From NCBI RefSeq assembly GCF_020386635.1, contig NZ_CP081942.1:4526001-4590000 (forward strand): a stretch of 64,000 nt of DNA, read 5' to 3'. The notes below the pieces were generated by a model that was not told where the DNA came from, did not search any database, and saw nothing but the letters and a program-made list of their open reading frames with translations. Origin of the DNA: Pseudomonas sp. MM211 (GTDB taxonomy: Bacteria > Pseudomonadota > Gammaproteobacteria > Pseudomonadales > Pseudomonadaceae). Every line of letters begins with the position of its first letter. Position 1 is the stretch's first letter. Positions 17,931 to 26,674 of this stretch are shown here, piece after piece. The position numbers were made by a program, and so were the translations under genes.

Positions 17931-18809
17931 TTAGCGACGAAGCGCAGCGACCAGTTCAGCTTCCACGTCGCCTTCTCTGGCGTCTTTCTGAAACACCGCA
18001 CAGGTCGCCGTTCCGGCATCCGTGGTGCAGCGGTACACCGCAATCACGCTGCCCGGCCCAACCCCGGTGTGGCCAGTGAGGACGATGCCGCCCTCGATAT
18101 CGCCCTGCATCAAACCCAAGGCGTAGCCAGCAACGATCCATGGACGCCCTGGAAGAGGCCCACCCAGAACGCGCCGTTCCTGCATCTGTACCAACAGCTC
18201 ATTGGGCAGCAGGCTGCCACCCAGCAGCCGATCCAGCAGCAAGGCGGCATCGGACACACTGCCGACCAGCAAGCCGTGATAAACCCAGCCAGGCTGGTAG
18301 GCGGCAGCGCTGCCCATATCGACGTCGCGCAAGTCGGCAGGCGTCTTCACCAGACGAACAGAAGACACGCCGAGCGGCTGCAACACCCGTTGCTCGATGG
18401 CGCTTTCGAGTGAGCTGCCACTGAGTTCCTCGATCAACCGGGTGACGTACAGATAGCCGACATTGGAGTACCCCCAACCGACCCCAGGCTGGTAGCGCAG
18501 GCGCGCGGCATCGAGGCGCTCGAGCATTTCGCTGGCTGGCCAGGGCTCATCGCCACGGGAGACGGCAGCGTGGTAGTCGGCGAGCTCGGAGTAATCCGCC
18601 AGGCCGCTCTCGTGTTTCAGCAACTGGCGCAGTGTGAAGGGGCCGCCCAGCACCACCTCGTCGAGCGATACCAGCCCATCACGCACCAGGGTCAGGGTAG
18701 TCGCCGCCAGCACGGTCTTGGTGAAGCTCCACCAGGGTACGAGCAATCCCGAAGACCCCGAGGCAGAGAGCCGGTCGTTTACAACCAGCGCGCTTGAAAA
18801 ACCAGTCAA
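17931..18809 (-). CDS. Serine hydrolase of the beta-lactamase/PBP4* family
   Basis: 292 residues. The class C-type motifs are SFTK (Ser28 nucleophile, Lys31), YSN in GYSNVGYLYV and HTG in GHTGVGPGS. Family proteins usually have 60-70 residues and a signal peptide before SxxK; here only 27 precede it. The sole likely start is TTG at 18809, since an in-frame stop lies 20 codons upstream with no ATG or GTG between. It may be a cytoplasmic esterase or peptidase with a short N-terminus, or a 5'-truncated gene. Substrate unknown. Confidence 0.75.
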   Translation of the reverse strand: MTGFSSALVVNDRLSASGSSGLLVPWWSFTKTVLAATTLTLVRDGLVSLDEVVLGGPFTLRQLLKHESGLADYSELADYHAAVSRGDEPWPASEMLERLDAARLRYQPGVGWGYSNVGYLYVTRLIEELSGSSLESAIEQRVLQPLGVSSVRLVKTPADLRDVDMGSAAAYQPGWVYHGLLVGSVSDAALLLDRLLGGSLLPNELLVQMQERRVLGGPLPGRPWIVAGYALGLMQGDIEGGIVLTGHTGVGPGSVIAVYRCTTDAGTATCAVFQKDAREGDVEAELVAALRR

Positions 18810-18877
18810 TGCGCTCTCCGCCGCCGTGAAAGAAAGTCCATTGTCTTGTGGTTCGAACTCATCGATTTAACCCATAG

Positions 18878-18903
18878 GGTGGATCGCGCTTGATGGATCC
18901 ACC
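18878..18903. repeat. Short palindrome between two genes
   Basis: GGTGGATC / GGATCCACC inverted repeat with a short loop, placed just before the serine hydrolase and after the lipoprotein gene stop on the minus strand. It could act as a terminator for the lipoprotein operon; no U-run is present. Confidence 0.4.
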
Positions 18904-18915
18904 ACAGCGTCCCGA

Positions 18916-19491
18916 TCACTTCCAGCAGGTACTGACCTTGGAACACACATCGTATTTGCTATCAAGCTCCCTCATCTGCTCGACATACCGCGACCGGGCT
19001 GTATACGAATTCATTGCGAGGTTTAAAACAAACATGTCTCTATCAAAGTTCTTAAAAAACTGCTTGAACTCAATAGTATCCTTCATATTTTCTGAGTGGA
19101 TCAGAATATCCAATTGCTCATCGGAAGCGCGAGCGAGCTTCGCTTTGAATTTCCGTTTGTAATCGCTGATTGCATACTGCTGAAATGATTGTTCCCCCCG
19201 AGAATACTGGTAGGTAAGCTCTTCCACTTGCGACCAGTATGCATCCGGCAGAGAAACTCCGATATCGTTCCTGCGCTTCTGGATGGCAGTCTGAATGTAT
19301 TGCCGCATTTCAAATTCCGACTTTGGCTCCGGCTCTGAAATATTGGCATCACTCAGCAACCTATGCACCACAGCATCGGTTAGCTTTGCTCGCTCGGGGG
19401 TTTCTGGCAAACCTCTAGAGGAGCATCCGGAAAGTCCAACAAGCAGCGCCATAAGCGGTATTACGAGATAATTAGACACACGCAGATTCAT
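18916..19491 (-). CDS. Lipoprotein, paralogue of the next gene upstream
   Basis: 191 residues with a lipoprotein signal (LMALLVGLSGCSSRG; Cys at the lipobox). The mature part starts GLPETPERAKL, is mostly helical, and ends CSKVSTCWK with two Cys likely forming a disulphide. It shares this start and end with the gene at 19530-20111, so the two arose by duplication. GC content is lower than in the neighbours. No domain was recognised; the probable location is the outer-membrane inner leaflet or periplasm. Confidence 0.75.
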   Translation of the reverse strand: MNLRVSNYLVIPLMALLVGLSGCSSRGLPETPERAKLTDAVVHRLLSDANISEPEPKSEFEMRQYIQTAIQKRRNDIGVSLPDAYWSQVEELTYQYSRGEQSFQQYAISDYKRKFKAKLARASDEQLDILIHSENMKDTIEFKQFFKNFDRDMFVLNLAMNSYTARSRYVEQMRELDSKYDVCSKVSTCWK

Positions 19492-19529
19492 TAAGCTTCC
19501 CTGTTAATTTAGCGAGTTCATACTAAAAT

Positions 19530-20111
19530 TCATTTCCAGCAGCGTTCTCTCGCGACGCAAACGCCATAGCGCTTATCAAGTGCATCGAGCCGCTTCAGAT
19601 AGTCATCCAGCGCCTGCGCACTAAGGTGGTTGTCTTGCTGAAAATAGAGCAGCGTAAGTCGTGTATCACCACCATTGAACAGCTTCTTGAACGTTGGCGT
19701 ACCCTCCATGCTTTCGCTGCGTGCCAATTGCTCCAGCTCTTCATTGGAAGCCGTAGCCAGCCCCTGTCGGTATCTAGCTTTGTAAGCCCCCAATGCGCGC
19801 TGCTCAATACTGTTAACGTCCAAAGAAAATTGGTAAGAGCCTTCTTCATAAGTGCTCCAATAATCCTCAGGCAGATCAGTACGGGCTTTTGCCTTTAACC
19901 TATCCGTAACACTGCGGGCTTCCTCACGCATCTGAGCATCGGTCTTACGCCCTCGATCGCTGTCAGCTACGGTTGTGACCATTGATGACCTCTCGAGGAT
20001 GCTGCCAATCAAGACAGCTCGCTTCGGCGTTTCGGGCAGAGGCTGACGCGATGAGCATCCCACTACCAAGAAAGCCAGGGACAAAAGGAGAACGTGCTGA
20101 AGAAATCTCAT
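19530..20111 (-). CDS. Lipoprotein, paralogue of the next gene downstream
   Basis: 193 residues. The lipobox is FLVVGCSSR, followed by PLPETPKRAVL, then a helical body with DLPEDYWSTYEEGSYQFSL. The partner has SLPDAYWSQVEELTYQYSR at the same place. It ends CVARERCWK, again like the partner. The 38-base gap between them suggests one operon, with this gene first. Divergence between the copies is large (perhaps a third identical), so the duplication is old or under diversifying pressure. Confidence 0.75.
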   Translation of the reverse strand: MRFLQHVLLLSLAFLVVGCSSRQPLPETPKRAVLIGSILERSSMVTTVADSDRGRKTDAQMREEARSVTDRLKAKARTDLPEDYWSTYEEGSYQFSLDVNSIEQRALGAYKARYRQGLATASNEELEQLARSESMEGTPTFKKLFNGGDTRLTLLYFQQDNHLSAQALDDYLKRLDALDKRYGVCVARERCWK

Positions 20112-20211
20112 GAGTACATTCCTTGTAAATAGCGCAATAGCTTGCCAAAAAAAGGGAGCTGCTGGTGTGCTGCCCCACTACTTTTGAAGATGCAGAAGCC
20201 AGAGCCGAGCA

Positions 20212-20251
20212 GGGCGACTTCCCGGGTGTCGCTACGCTCGACCCAGGCTAC
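20212..20251. repeat. Intergenic repeat, family B
   Basis: Reads CCCGGGTGTCGCTACGCTCG then ACCCAGGCTACAAAAG, between the end of hrpA and the start of the lipoprotein operon. It is the same family as 17826-17891. Confidence 0.65.
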
Positions 20252-20263
20252 AAAAGCCCCGTA

Positions 20264-23200
20264 TCAACCCTCGACCTGGCTCCACTGCTTGCTCAGGCGC
20301 TTGTCCGACACGGCCATCTTGGTGCCCAGTTGCTGGGCGAACAGCGACACGCGGTACTCCTCGAGCATCCAGCGGTAGAGCACCAGATTGGCGTCACGTT
20401 TGCCTTCCTGCAGATGCTTGCCGAGGCGCGCCTGGTACTGTTCCCAGTAGCCGGCCAGCTCGCCACTCCACACCCGGTCGCGTTGCAGCTGCGCGGCGAT
20501 CTTGTCGAAGCGTTGCTCGATGGCCTTGAGATAGCGCGGCAGTTCCTTGAGCCATTCGCCAGGCGTTTCGCGGACGAAGCCGGGATAGACCAGATTGCCC
20601 AGCTGCGCCTTGATGTCGTTGAGCGCCACTGCCTGGGCCAGGTCGATCTTGCCCTTGAAACGCTTCTGCAGGCCGTGCCACAGCTTGAGAATTTCCAGGG
20701 TCAGGCGGGCCAGGCGCTCGGCATGGTCGGCCCAGGCGCCGCGTTTTTTCTCGGCCAAGGCGGCCAGCGCTGCGCCGTCACGGGGCAGCGGTTGTTCGCC
20801 TTCGAGGATGCAGCTGTCGAGGCTGGCCAGCAGAATGTCTTCGACCAGCGCATCGACCCGGCCCAGATCGCGGTGCAACAGGCCCAGCTCGGTCAGCCCA
20901 GGCAATTTGCCGCGCAGGAACTTGGCAGGCTCCGCCAGTTGTTGCAGCAACAGGCGCTGCAGCGCGCGGCGGTGTTGGAACTCGGCTTCGGCCTGGGTCG
21001 GGAAGCGCCCTTCCTTGACCACACCGGCATCTTCCACCAGCGCCGGGAACACGGTCATGGAGAGCCCGGCAACCTTTTGCTGAGTCTTCTCGGCGACCTG
21101 GGCGAAGCCCTTGGCCTCCACCGCCTTCGGCACCTTGTCGGTCTGAGGAATGGCCAACGCGGCCTGGCTGGCCTCGGCGAAGCGCGCGGTCAACTCGGTC
21201 AGATCCCGGCCTTCGCCGAGGAATTTGCCGTGGGTGTCGACCACCTCGATGTTCATCTTCAGGTGATGTTCGAGCTGGCGGGTCGCTTCGACCCACGCAT
21301 CACTGTCGATGCGCGCACCGGTCATGCGTTGCAGCTCGTGAGCCAGGCTTTCCGGCAGGCTGCCCTGGCCGAAGGTGAGCTTGCTCAGGGCTGCGCCGAC
21401 GAAATCCGGCACCGGCACGAAATTCTTGCGCAGCGCCTTGGGCAGGCCGCGCACCAGATCGATGGCCTTGGCCTCGATCAGCCCCGGCACCAGCCACTCC
21501 AGGCGCTCGCCCGGTAGCTGCGGCAATAGCGGCGCCGGTACGCGCAGGGTCACGCCGTCGCGCGGATGATTGGGTTCGAAGTGATAGGTCAGCGGCAACT
21601 GCAGCTCACCGATATGCAGGGTATCGGGATACTGGGCGGCGGTGACTTCCAGCGCCTCGCGGGCCAGCACGTCTTCCTCGCGCATCATCAGCAGCTGTGG
21701 GTCTTTGGCGCTCTCGCGCTTGTACCAACTCTCAAAGGTCGCCGTCTGGTAGATGTCCTGGGGAATGCGCGCCTCGTAGTAGGCGAACAGGGTTTCCTCG
21801 TCGGCGAGAATGTCGCGGCGGCGCGCCTTGGCTTCCAGCTCGTCGAGCTTCTCCAGCAGCAGTCGGTTGGCGCTCAGGCACTTGGTACGGCTATTGATTT
21901 CGCCACGCACCAAACCTTCACGGATAAACAACTCACGCGCCACCAGCGGATCGATGGGCCCGTAATGCACGGGCCGACGGCCGATCACGATCATCCCGTA
22001 CAGGGTCACCTGTTCGTACGCCACCACCTGGCCGCGCTTCTTCTCCCAGTGCGGCTCGAAGTGGTTCTTCTTGATCAGGTGACCAGCCAGCGGCTCGATC
22101 CAGTCCGGTTCGATCTTGGCGACCTGGCGGGCGAACAGCTTGGTGGTCTCGACCAGTTCGGCGGCCATGATCCAGTTGGGTTTCTTGCGGCCGATCACCG
22201 ACGACGGATGCACCCAGAAGCGCCGCTGGCGGGCACCGAGAAAGTCGCCCTCCTCGGTCTTCTGGCCGATCTGGCTGAGCAGGCCGCTGAGAATCGCCTT
22301 GTGCACAGCCGCGTAACCCTTGGCGCGCTGCGCGGCTTCATTGGCCTCGGCCTGCTCGCGGAGGATCACATTAACCTTGGTGTCGGTGGTCGGCGCTACT
22401 TGCACGGCTTTTTCGGCTGAACCTGCTTGCGCTGAATCGCCCGCAAGCGGGCTCCTACGGGAGGCGTTATCGCCCAGCTGCAGATCCTTCGCCAGCAACA
22501 CCAACTGGCGATGGGAATCTCGCCACTCACGTAACCGCATGTAGTTGAGGAAGTTCTTCTTGCACCAGCTACGCAGCGGGCTGGAGCCGAGCTCCTGGCG
22601 TTTTTCCTCGAAGCCGCGCCACAGGTTGATCAGCGCGGCGAAGTCGGAATCCACATCCTTCCACTGCGCATGGGCCTGATCAGCCGCCTGCTGGCGATCC
22701 ATCGGCCGCTCGCGCGGATCCTGCACCGACAGCGCACTGGTGACGATCAGCAGTTCCTGCAGGCTACCAAGCTTGGCGGCCTCCAGCACCATGCGGCCGA
22801 GGCGCGGATCGATGGGCAAGCGTGCCAGCTGACGCCCCAGCGGGGTCAGTTGCCCTTCGCGATTGACTGCCGATAGTTCCTGCAGCAGGTTGAAACCATC
22901 GCTGATGGCCTTGCCATCCGGCGGCTCGATAAAGGGGAAATCCTCGATGCTGCCCAGGCGCAGGTGCAGCATCTGCAAGATCACCGCCGCCAGGTTGGTG
23001 CGCAGAATTTCCGGATCGGTGAACTCGGGCCGACCGAGAAAATCCTCCTCGGCATACAAGCGCACGCAGATACCCGGCTCGACCCGGCCGCAACGGCCCT
23101 TGCGCTGGTTGGCGCTGGCCTGAGAAACCGCCTCGATGGGCAGGCGCTGCACCTTGGCGCGGTAGCTGTAACGGCTGATGCGCGCCGTGCCGCTATCGAT

Positions 23201-24310
23201 GACGTAACGAATGCCCGGCACCGTCAACGAGGTTTCCGCGACGTTGGTGGCCAGCACGATCTTGCGCCCAGCCATGGGCGCGAAGATCTTCTGCTGCTCG
23301 GCAGGCGTCAGCCGCGCATACAAGGGCAGCACTTCGGTGAAGCGCAGGTTGGCCTTGCGCAGCACTTCCGCAGCATCGCGAATCTCGCGCTCGCCCGGCA
23401 GGAAAATCAGCACGTCGCCCGGGCGCTGGCCGACACTCGTCTCATGGGCAGCGATCTCGTCCAGCGCGGCAAGAATGCCCTGATCGACGGTGAGATCGTC
23501 GAGCAGGCGCTCGCCCTCCTCGTCCACCTCGGCAGCCAGCGGCCGGTACCAGGTTTCCACCGGATAGGTGCGGCCGGAGACCTCGACGATCGGAGCGTCG
23601 TTGAAGTGTTTCGAGAAGCGCTCCAGATCGATGGTCGCCGAGGTGATGATCACCTTGAGGTCGGGCCGCCGCGGCAGCAGGGTCTTCAGATAGCCGAGCA
23701 GGAAGTCGATATTGAGGCTGCGTTCGTGGGCCTCATCGACGATCAGCGTGTCGTACTTTTCCAGGTAGCGATCATGCTGGGTTTCGGCAAGCAGAATGCC
23801 GTCGGTCATCAGCTTGATCAGCGAACTGTCCTTGCTCTGATCCTCGAAGCGCACCTGATAACCGACCAGCTCGCCCAACGGTGTACCGATCTCCTCGGCC
23901 ACCCGCGTCGCCACACTGCGCGCCGCCAGTCGCCGCGGCTGGGTATGGCCGATCAGCCCGTGTTGGCCACGACCGATCTCCAGGCAGATCTTCGGCAACT
24001 GGGTGGTCTTCCCCGACCCGGTCTCACCGGCGATCACCAACACCTGGTGCTTGGCCAGCGCCGCCTTGATCTCGTCGCGCTTGGCCGCGATCGGCAGCGC
24101 GTCGTCATAACGCATCACCGGCACACTCAAGCGCCGCGCCTCGACCTTGGCGCAAGACGCCCGGAAACGATCCAGCCACTGCGCCTGCTTGGCCTCGTCG
24201 GGCTTCTTCTGCAGCTCATGCAACTGCCGACGCAAGCGATGGCGGTCGGCAATCATGGCGTGGTCTAGGTTGTTCTGCAGGGCAGCGATATCGAAGGGGA
24301 CGTCGGTCAT
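20264..24310 (-). CDS. hrpA: ATP-dependent RNA helicase HrpA
   Basis: 1348 residues, slightly longer than the roughly 1300 of E. coli HrpA. It is a DEAH-box helicase: GETGSGKTTQ (motif I, near residue 95), DEAHERSLNIDFLLGYL (motif II), SATID (III) and QRKGRCGRV (VI), followed by the helicase-associated and oligonucleotide-binding regions and the long DUF3418 C-terminal part. HrpA acts on mRNA and, in E. coli, rescues stalled ribosomes. A stretch at about residues 612-642 is Ala/Ser-rich and is encoded by a REP-like palindrome, explaining the extra length. It stands alone. Confidence 0.95.
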   Translation of the reverse strand: MTDVPFDIAALQNNLDHAMIADRHRLRRQLHELQKKPDEAKQAQWLDRFRASCAKVEARRLSVPVMRYDDALPIAAKRDEIKAALAKHQVLVIAGETGSGKTTQLPKICLEIGRGQHGLIGHTQPRRLAARSVATRVAEEIGTPLGELVGYQVRFEDQSKDSSLIKLMTDGILLAETQHDRYLEKYDTLIVDEAHERSLNIDFLLGYLKTLLPRRPDLKVIITSATIDLERFSKHFNDAPIVEVSGRTYPVETWYRPLAAEVDEEGERLLDDLTVDQGILAALDEIAAHETSVGQRPGDVLIFLPGEREIRDAAEVLRKANLRFTEVLPLYARLTPAEQQKIFAPMAGRKIVLATNVAETSLTVPGIRYVIDSGTARISRYSYRAKVQRLPIEAVSQASANQRKGRCGRVEPGICVRLYAEEDFLGRPEFTDPEILRTNLAAVILQMLHLRLGSIEDFPFIEPPDGKAISDGFNLLQELSAVNREGQLTPLGRQLARLPIDPRLGRMVLEAAKLGSLQELLIVTSALSVQDPRERPMDRQQAADQAHAQWKDVDSDFAALINLWRGFEEKRQELGSSPLRSWCKKNFLNYMRLREWRDSHRQLVLLAKDLQLGDNASRRSPLAGDSAQAGSAEKAVQVAPTTDTKVNVILREQAEANEAAQRAKGYAAVHKAILSGLLSQIGQKTEEGDFLGARQRRFWVHPSSVIGRKKPNWIMAAELVETTKLFARQVAKIEPDWIEPLAGHLIKKNHFEPHWEKKRGQVVAYEQVTLYGMIVIGRRPVHYGPIDPLVARELFIREGLVRGEINSRTKCLSANRLLLEKLDELEAKARRRDILADEETLFAYYEARIPQDIYQTATFESWYKRESAKDPQLLMMREEDVLAREALEVTAAQYPDTLHIGELQLPLTYHFEPNHPRDGVTLRVPAPLLPQLPGERLEWLVPGLIEAKAIDLVRGLPKALRKNFVPVPDFVGAALSKLTFGQGSLPESLAHELQRMTGARIDSDAWVEATRQLEHHLKMNIEVVDTHGKFLGEGRDLTELTARFAEASQAALAIPQTDKVPKAVEAKGFAQVAEKTQQKVAGLSMTVFPALVEDAGVVKEGRFPTQAEAEFQHRRALQRLLLQQLAEPAKFLRGKLPGLTELGLLHRDLGRVDALVEDILLASLDSCILEGEQPLPRDGAALAALAEKKRGAWADHAERLARLTLEILKLWHGLQKRFKGKIDLAQAVALNDIKAQLGNLVYPGFVRETPGEWLKELPRYLKAIEQRFDKIAAQLQRDRVWSGELAGYWEQYQARLGKHLQEGKRDANLVLYRWMLEEYRVSLFAQQLGTKMAVSDKRLSKQWSQVEG
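22438..22466. repeat. REP-like palindrome inside hrpA
   Basis: GCCCGCAAGCGGGCTCCTAC (from about 22440) is the typical core of pseudomonad REP sequences, normally intergenic. Here it is translated in frame as part of a low-complexity linker of HrpA (DNASRRSPLAGDSAQ). Confidence 0.75.
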
Positions 24311-24581
24311 CAGGCTCGGGCGGGTCGCGGAAAAGTTGGCGATTGTCGCAGATTCCGGGGTGAGGCGTGCAGGGTGGGCTGTAGATGGAAGGCGGGGAGC
24401 GAGGACTTTTGATTAGAAGCGGTCAGACTGCCCAATAAATAAATCTATCCCATCTTCTAGCCGTTAGCGACCTAGCCCCAGCCGACTACCTCATCATCCC
24501 CGAGCAGCGAGCGCTCCCTCCTCGCCGTGCCAAATCTTGCTTCTCCCAAACTAGACTTCAGCCGACAGCAACACTGTCCCG

Positions 24582-25658
24582 CTAAAAGCGCGCCGGCCAT
24601 GGGTTAGTACCCATCTCGCCCTTCTGGCCGCCCTGCTCATCGGCAAAGACAAAAAAAGTGCGCAAGAGGACATCCAGATTCCACGCTGCACTTGTGTGCG
24701 CAGCCTGCGCAGGCAAGCCGAAAGTACGCGCGTAATAATCCGCCAACGCCTGCTCCGCCTCAGAATAGACTTGCTTGATCTGGTCGTAGTGTTGCCGATT
24801 GGATTCTGCCGATTCCGCCCAAGCAGCCAGCCCGGCCTCAACCTGTGTACGGCTGTTGTAGACCTGGGCTTCGGAAATCGCCCACGGACGTAATGATACG
24901 TTGGCCAGTGCATGCTTACCCTCCAACCTGATGCTTGCCGTTGGCTGCAGCGTGCCTTCGTCCGTACCCTCGCCCAGCGCCTTATCCAGCTTGCTGACTA
25001 GGTTCAACACCGGTTCTGGCAAGCCCGCTTCAGGCGCCTGATCTGCAGGCGTGAATGCGATAGTGCAGGTGGCCTCGCGCGCGCCGGTCGTATACACCTG
25101 CCAATTGGCAAACACTGTAAAAGGTTGGCCGAAATCAATCACCCATTTGCCCTGCTCGGGCGTAGTTTGTAGCACTAGAGGAGGCCGCCAGCTATCGGCA
25201 ACCACAGCCATTCTCGCCGCTGATGCGTAATCGCTGATCTGCCGAAGGAAATCCTCAGGCGTAACATCCGCATCGACCCAGTAGAGCGAATATCGATCAC
25301 CGCGCCAGCCTGCCCCGACTTCATGCAGCACTAGCCTTTGCGGATAACTCGTCTGCGCTTCCCAATATAGGTGGCGATTGCCTGACGGGTAGAGCTGGAA
25401 ATCCTCGGTGCTGCTAAGGGCGTCACCTGCTGAGAGATCCAGTTCGGCAGCCCCCAACAGCATGCGACTTTTCATTCCCTCTGGCAGCACAAGCGGCGCG
25501 TAAAGCCTGGGCGCCGATGAATAGAACATGGCGCTCGCCAACTTCATCGCCTCCACGCACTCCGTGCGCGTCACATCCCCACTGGCGTAAGGCAATGCGC
25601 CCATGGCAACGGTGGCGTGCAACGACAGCAGGTAGGCAGCTCCCATACGCAACAACAT
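24582..25658 (-). CDS. Uncharacterised exported protein
   Basis: 358 residues from the ATG at 25658, with AGGGAG 9 bases upstream; an in-frame start at 25685 would spoil the signal peptide. The signal peptide (MLLRMGAAYLLSLHATVAMGA) predicts a periplasmic protein. The body is mixed alpha/beta with Trp-rich stretches, and the last 80 residues are helical (QHYDQIKQVYSEAEQALADYY). No known family recognised. The 271-base gap between it and hrpA shows nothing notable. Confidence 0.7.
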   Translation of the reverse strand: MLLRMGAAYLLSLHATVAMGALPYASGDVTRTECVEAMKLASAMFYSSAPRLYAPLVLPEGMKSRMLLGAAELDLSAGDALSSTEDFQLYPSGNRHLYWEAQTSYPQRLVLHEVGAGWRGDRYSLYWVDADVTPEDFLRQISDYASAARMAVVADSWRPPLVLQTTPEQGKWVIDFGQPFTVFANWQVYTTGAREATCTIAFTPADQAPEAGLPEPVLNLVSKLDKALGEGTDEGTLQPTASIRLEGKHALANVSLRPWAISEAQVYNSRTQVEAGLAAWAESAESNRQHYDQIKQVYSEAEQALADYYARTFGLPAQAAHTSAAWNLDVLLRTFFVFADEQGGQKGEMGTNPWPARF

Positions 25659-26014
25659 TTCGGTTTTCTCCCTGAAAACGGACAATTGACGTGCGCGCCC
25701 TCACACCTCAATACGAGCCTTCTTGATGACTTTGGCCGGGGCGGAAGCTGAGTATCACAAGTTATGAGATATAACAGATTCCCGCGACCGCCGTAGAATA
25801 CAAGCCAGAGACCTGTGGCACCGTGCATGCCTGGTGCACTATTACCCGGGTCACCGGCCACTTTAGGAATCGAGTTGCCGGCGCTTACCACTACAACATG
25901 GCCGCAACGCATCGCCCGCAAATGGGCGTAGCCAGGAAATGGCTTTGCGGCTCGAAGACGCCCGTTGTTTGAGGCGTCAGAAGGCATCAGAACCAACCTC
26001 CAAGGAGCGGCGAC
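25659..26014. other. Intergenic region, no supported gene
   Basis: 356 bases between divergent genes. A minus-strand open frame crosses it, but it runs antisense through the GFA gene, so it was not accepted. The palindromic stretch GTGCATGCCTGGTGCAC near 25822-25838 could be a regulatory site. Confidence 0.35.
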
Positions 26015-26563
26015 GTGACAAAGAACGTTGTGACGTGCGAGTGCGCACAGGTTGCCATCGAGCTCGATGGTAAGCCGTTCATTTCCACCGAATGCCATTG
26101 CAACAGTTGCCGGGAAGCGGCGATACGCCTTGAGCAGCTGCCGCTTGCGCGGCCGATGCTGGAGCGCAATGCAGGCACGCAGTTTGTGCTCTATCGCAAA
26201 GACAGAATCCAATTCCTGCGCGGTCAGGATCTCCTGGAGGCTTTCCGGCTCGGGCCAAAAGCCCCAACGCGTCGCGTAATAAGCCGGTGCTGCAACAGCC
26301 CGATCTTTCTCGAATTCCAGAGCGGCCACTGGCTCAGCCTCTATTCGAGCCTCTGGCCCGAAGAGACACGGCCAAAGCCACAGCTGCGCACGATGACGGG
26401 CGACAGAACAGACAAAGTCGCGTTCGATGATGGTCTGCCAGCAGGCACGCTGCAGACCTGGCGATTCTATGCAAACCTGTTGGGCGCGTGGATTGCCATG
26501 GGATTCAAATCACCCAAGATCCGTATTGGCGAGGAAGCTGAGCGCGACAAAACAACCAGATAA
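26015..26563 (+). CDS. GFA-family (glutathione-dependent formaldehyde-activating type) zinc protein
   Basis: 182 residues with a GTG start at 26015 and AAGGAG 8 bases upstream. The zinc motifs are CEC at residues 8-10, CHCNSCR near 27-33 and a CC pair near 90, the GFA/Mss4-like pattern. Members bind zinc; few have a proven reaction, and formaldehyde activation is documented mainly for the Paracoccus enzyme. The gene stands alone and converges on the MFS gene. Confidence 0.8.
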   Translation: MTKNVVTCECAQVAIELDGKPFISTECHCNSCREAAIRLEQLPLARPMLERNAGTQFVLYRKDRIQFLRGQDLLEAFRLGPKAPTRRVISRCCNSPIFLEFQSGHWLSLYSSLWPEETRPKPQLRTMTGDRTDKVAFDDGLPAGTLQTWRFYANLLGAWIAMGFKSPKIRIGEEAERDKTTR

Positions 26564-26626
26564 TAAATCTGCGCCTTTTCTATAACTGTTTACTCCTTGC
26601 CAACGCCCAACGTGCGCTTCCTAAGC

Positions 26627-26660
26627 AAAAGGGACGGATTTATTTAATCCGCCCCTTTTT
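26627..26660. terminator. Bidirectional terminator between convergent genes
   Basis: AAAAGGGACGGATT / AATCCGCCCCTTTTT stem-loop with a U-run in the + direction and CCCTTTT in the minus direction, between the GFA gene and the MFS gene. Confidence 0.75.
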
Positions 26661-26674
26661 AATTAACGCCCTTC

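Noticed and set aside
20165..21517. Plus-strand 450-codon open frame, and similar ones at 22964-24268
   Set aside because: They mirror hrpA in the opposite frame and are compositionally typical shadows.
25571..26329. Minus-strand frame with a subtilase-like phrase (GHVVVVSAGNS)
   Set aside because: It runs antisense through the GFA gene and overlaps the exported protein's start; no catalytic Asp or Ser motif accompanies the phrase.
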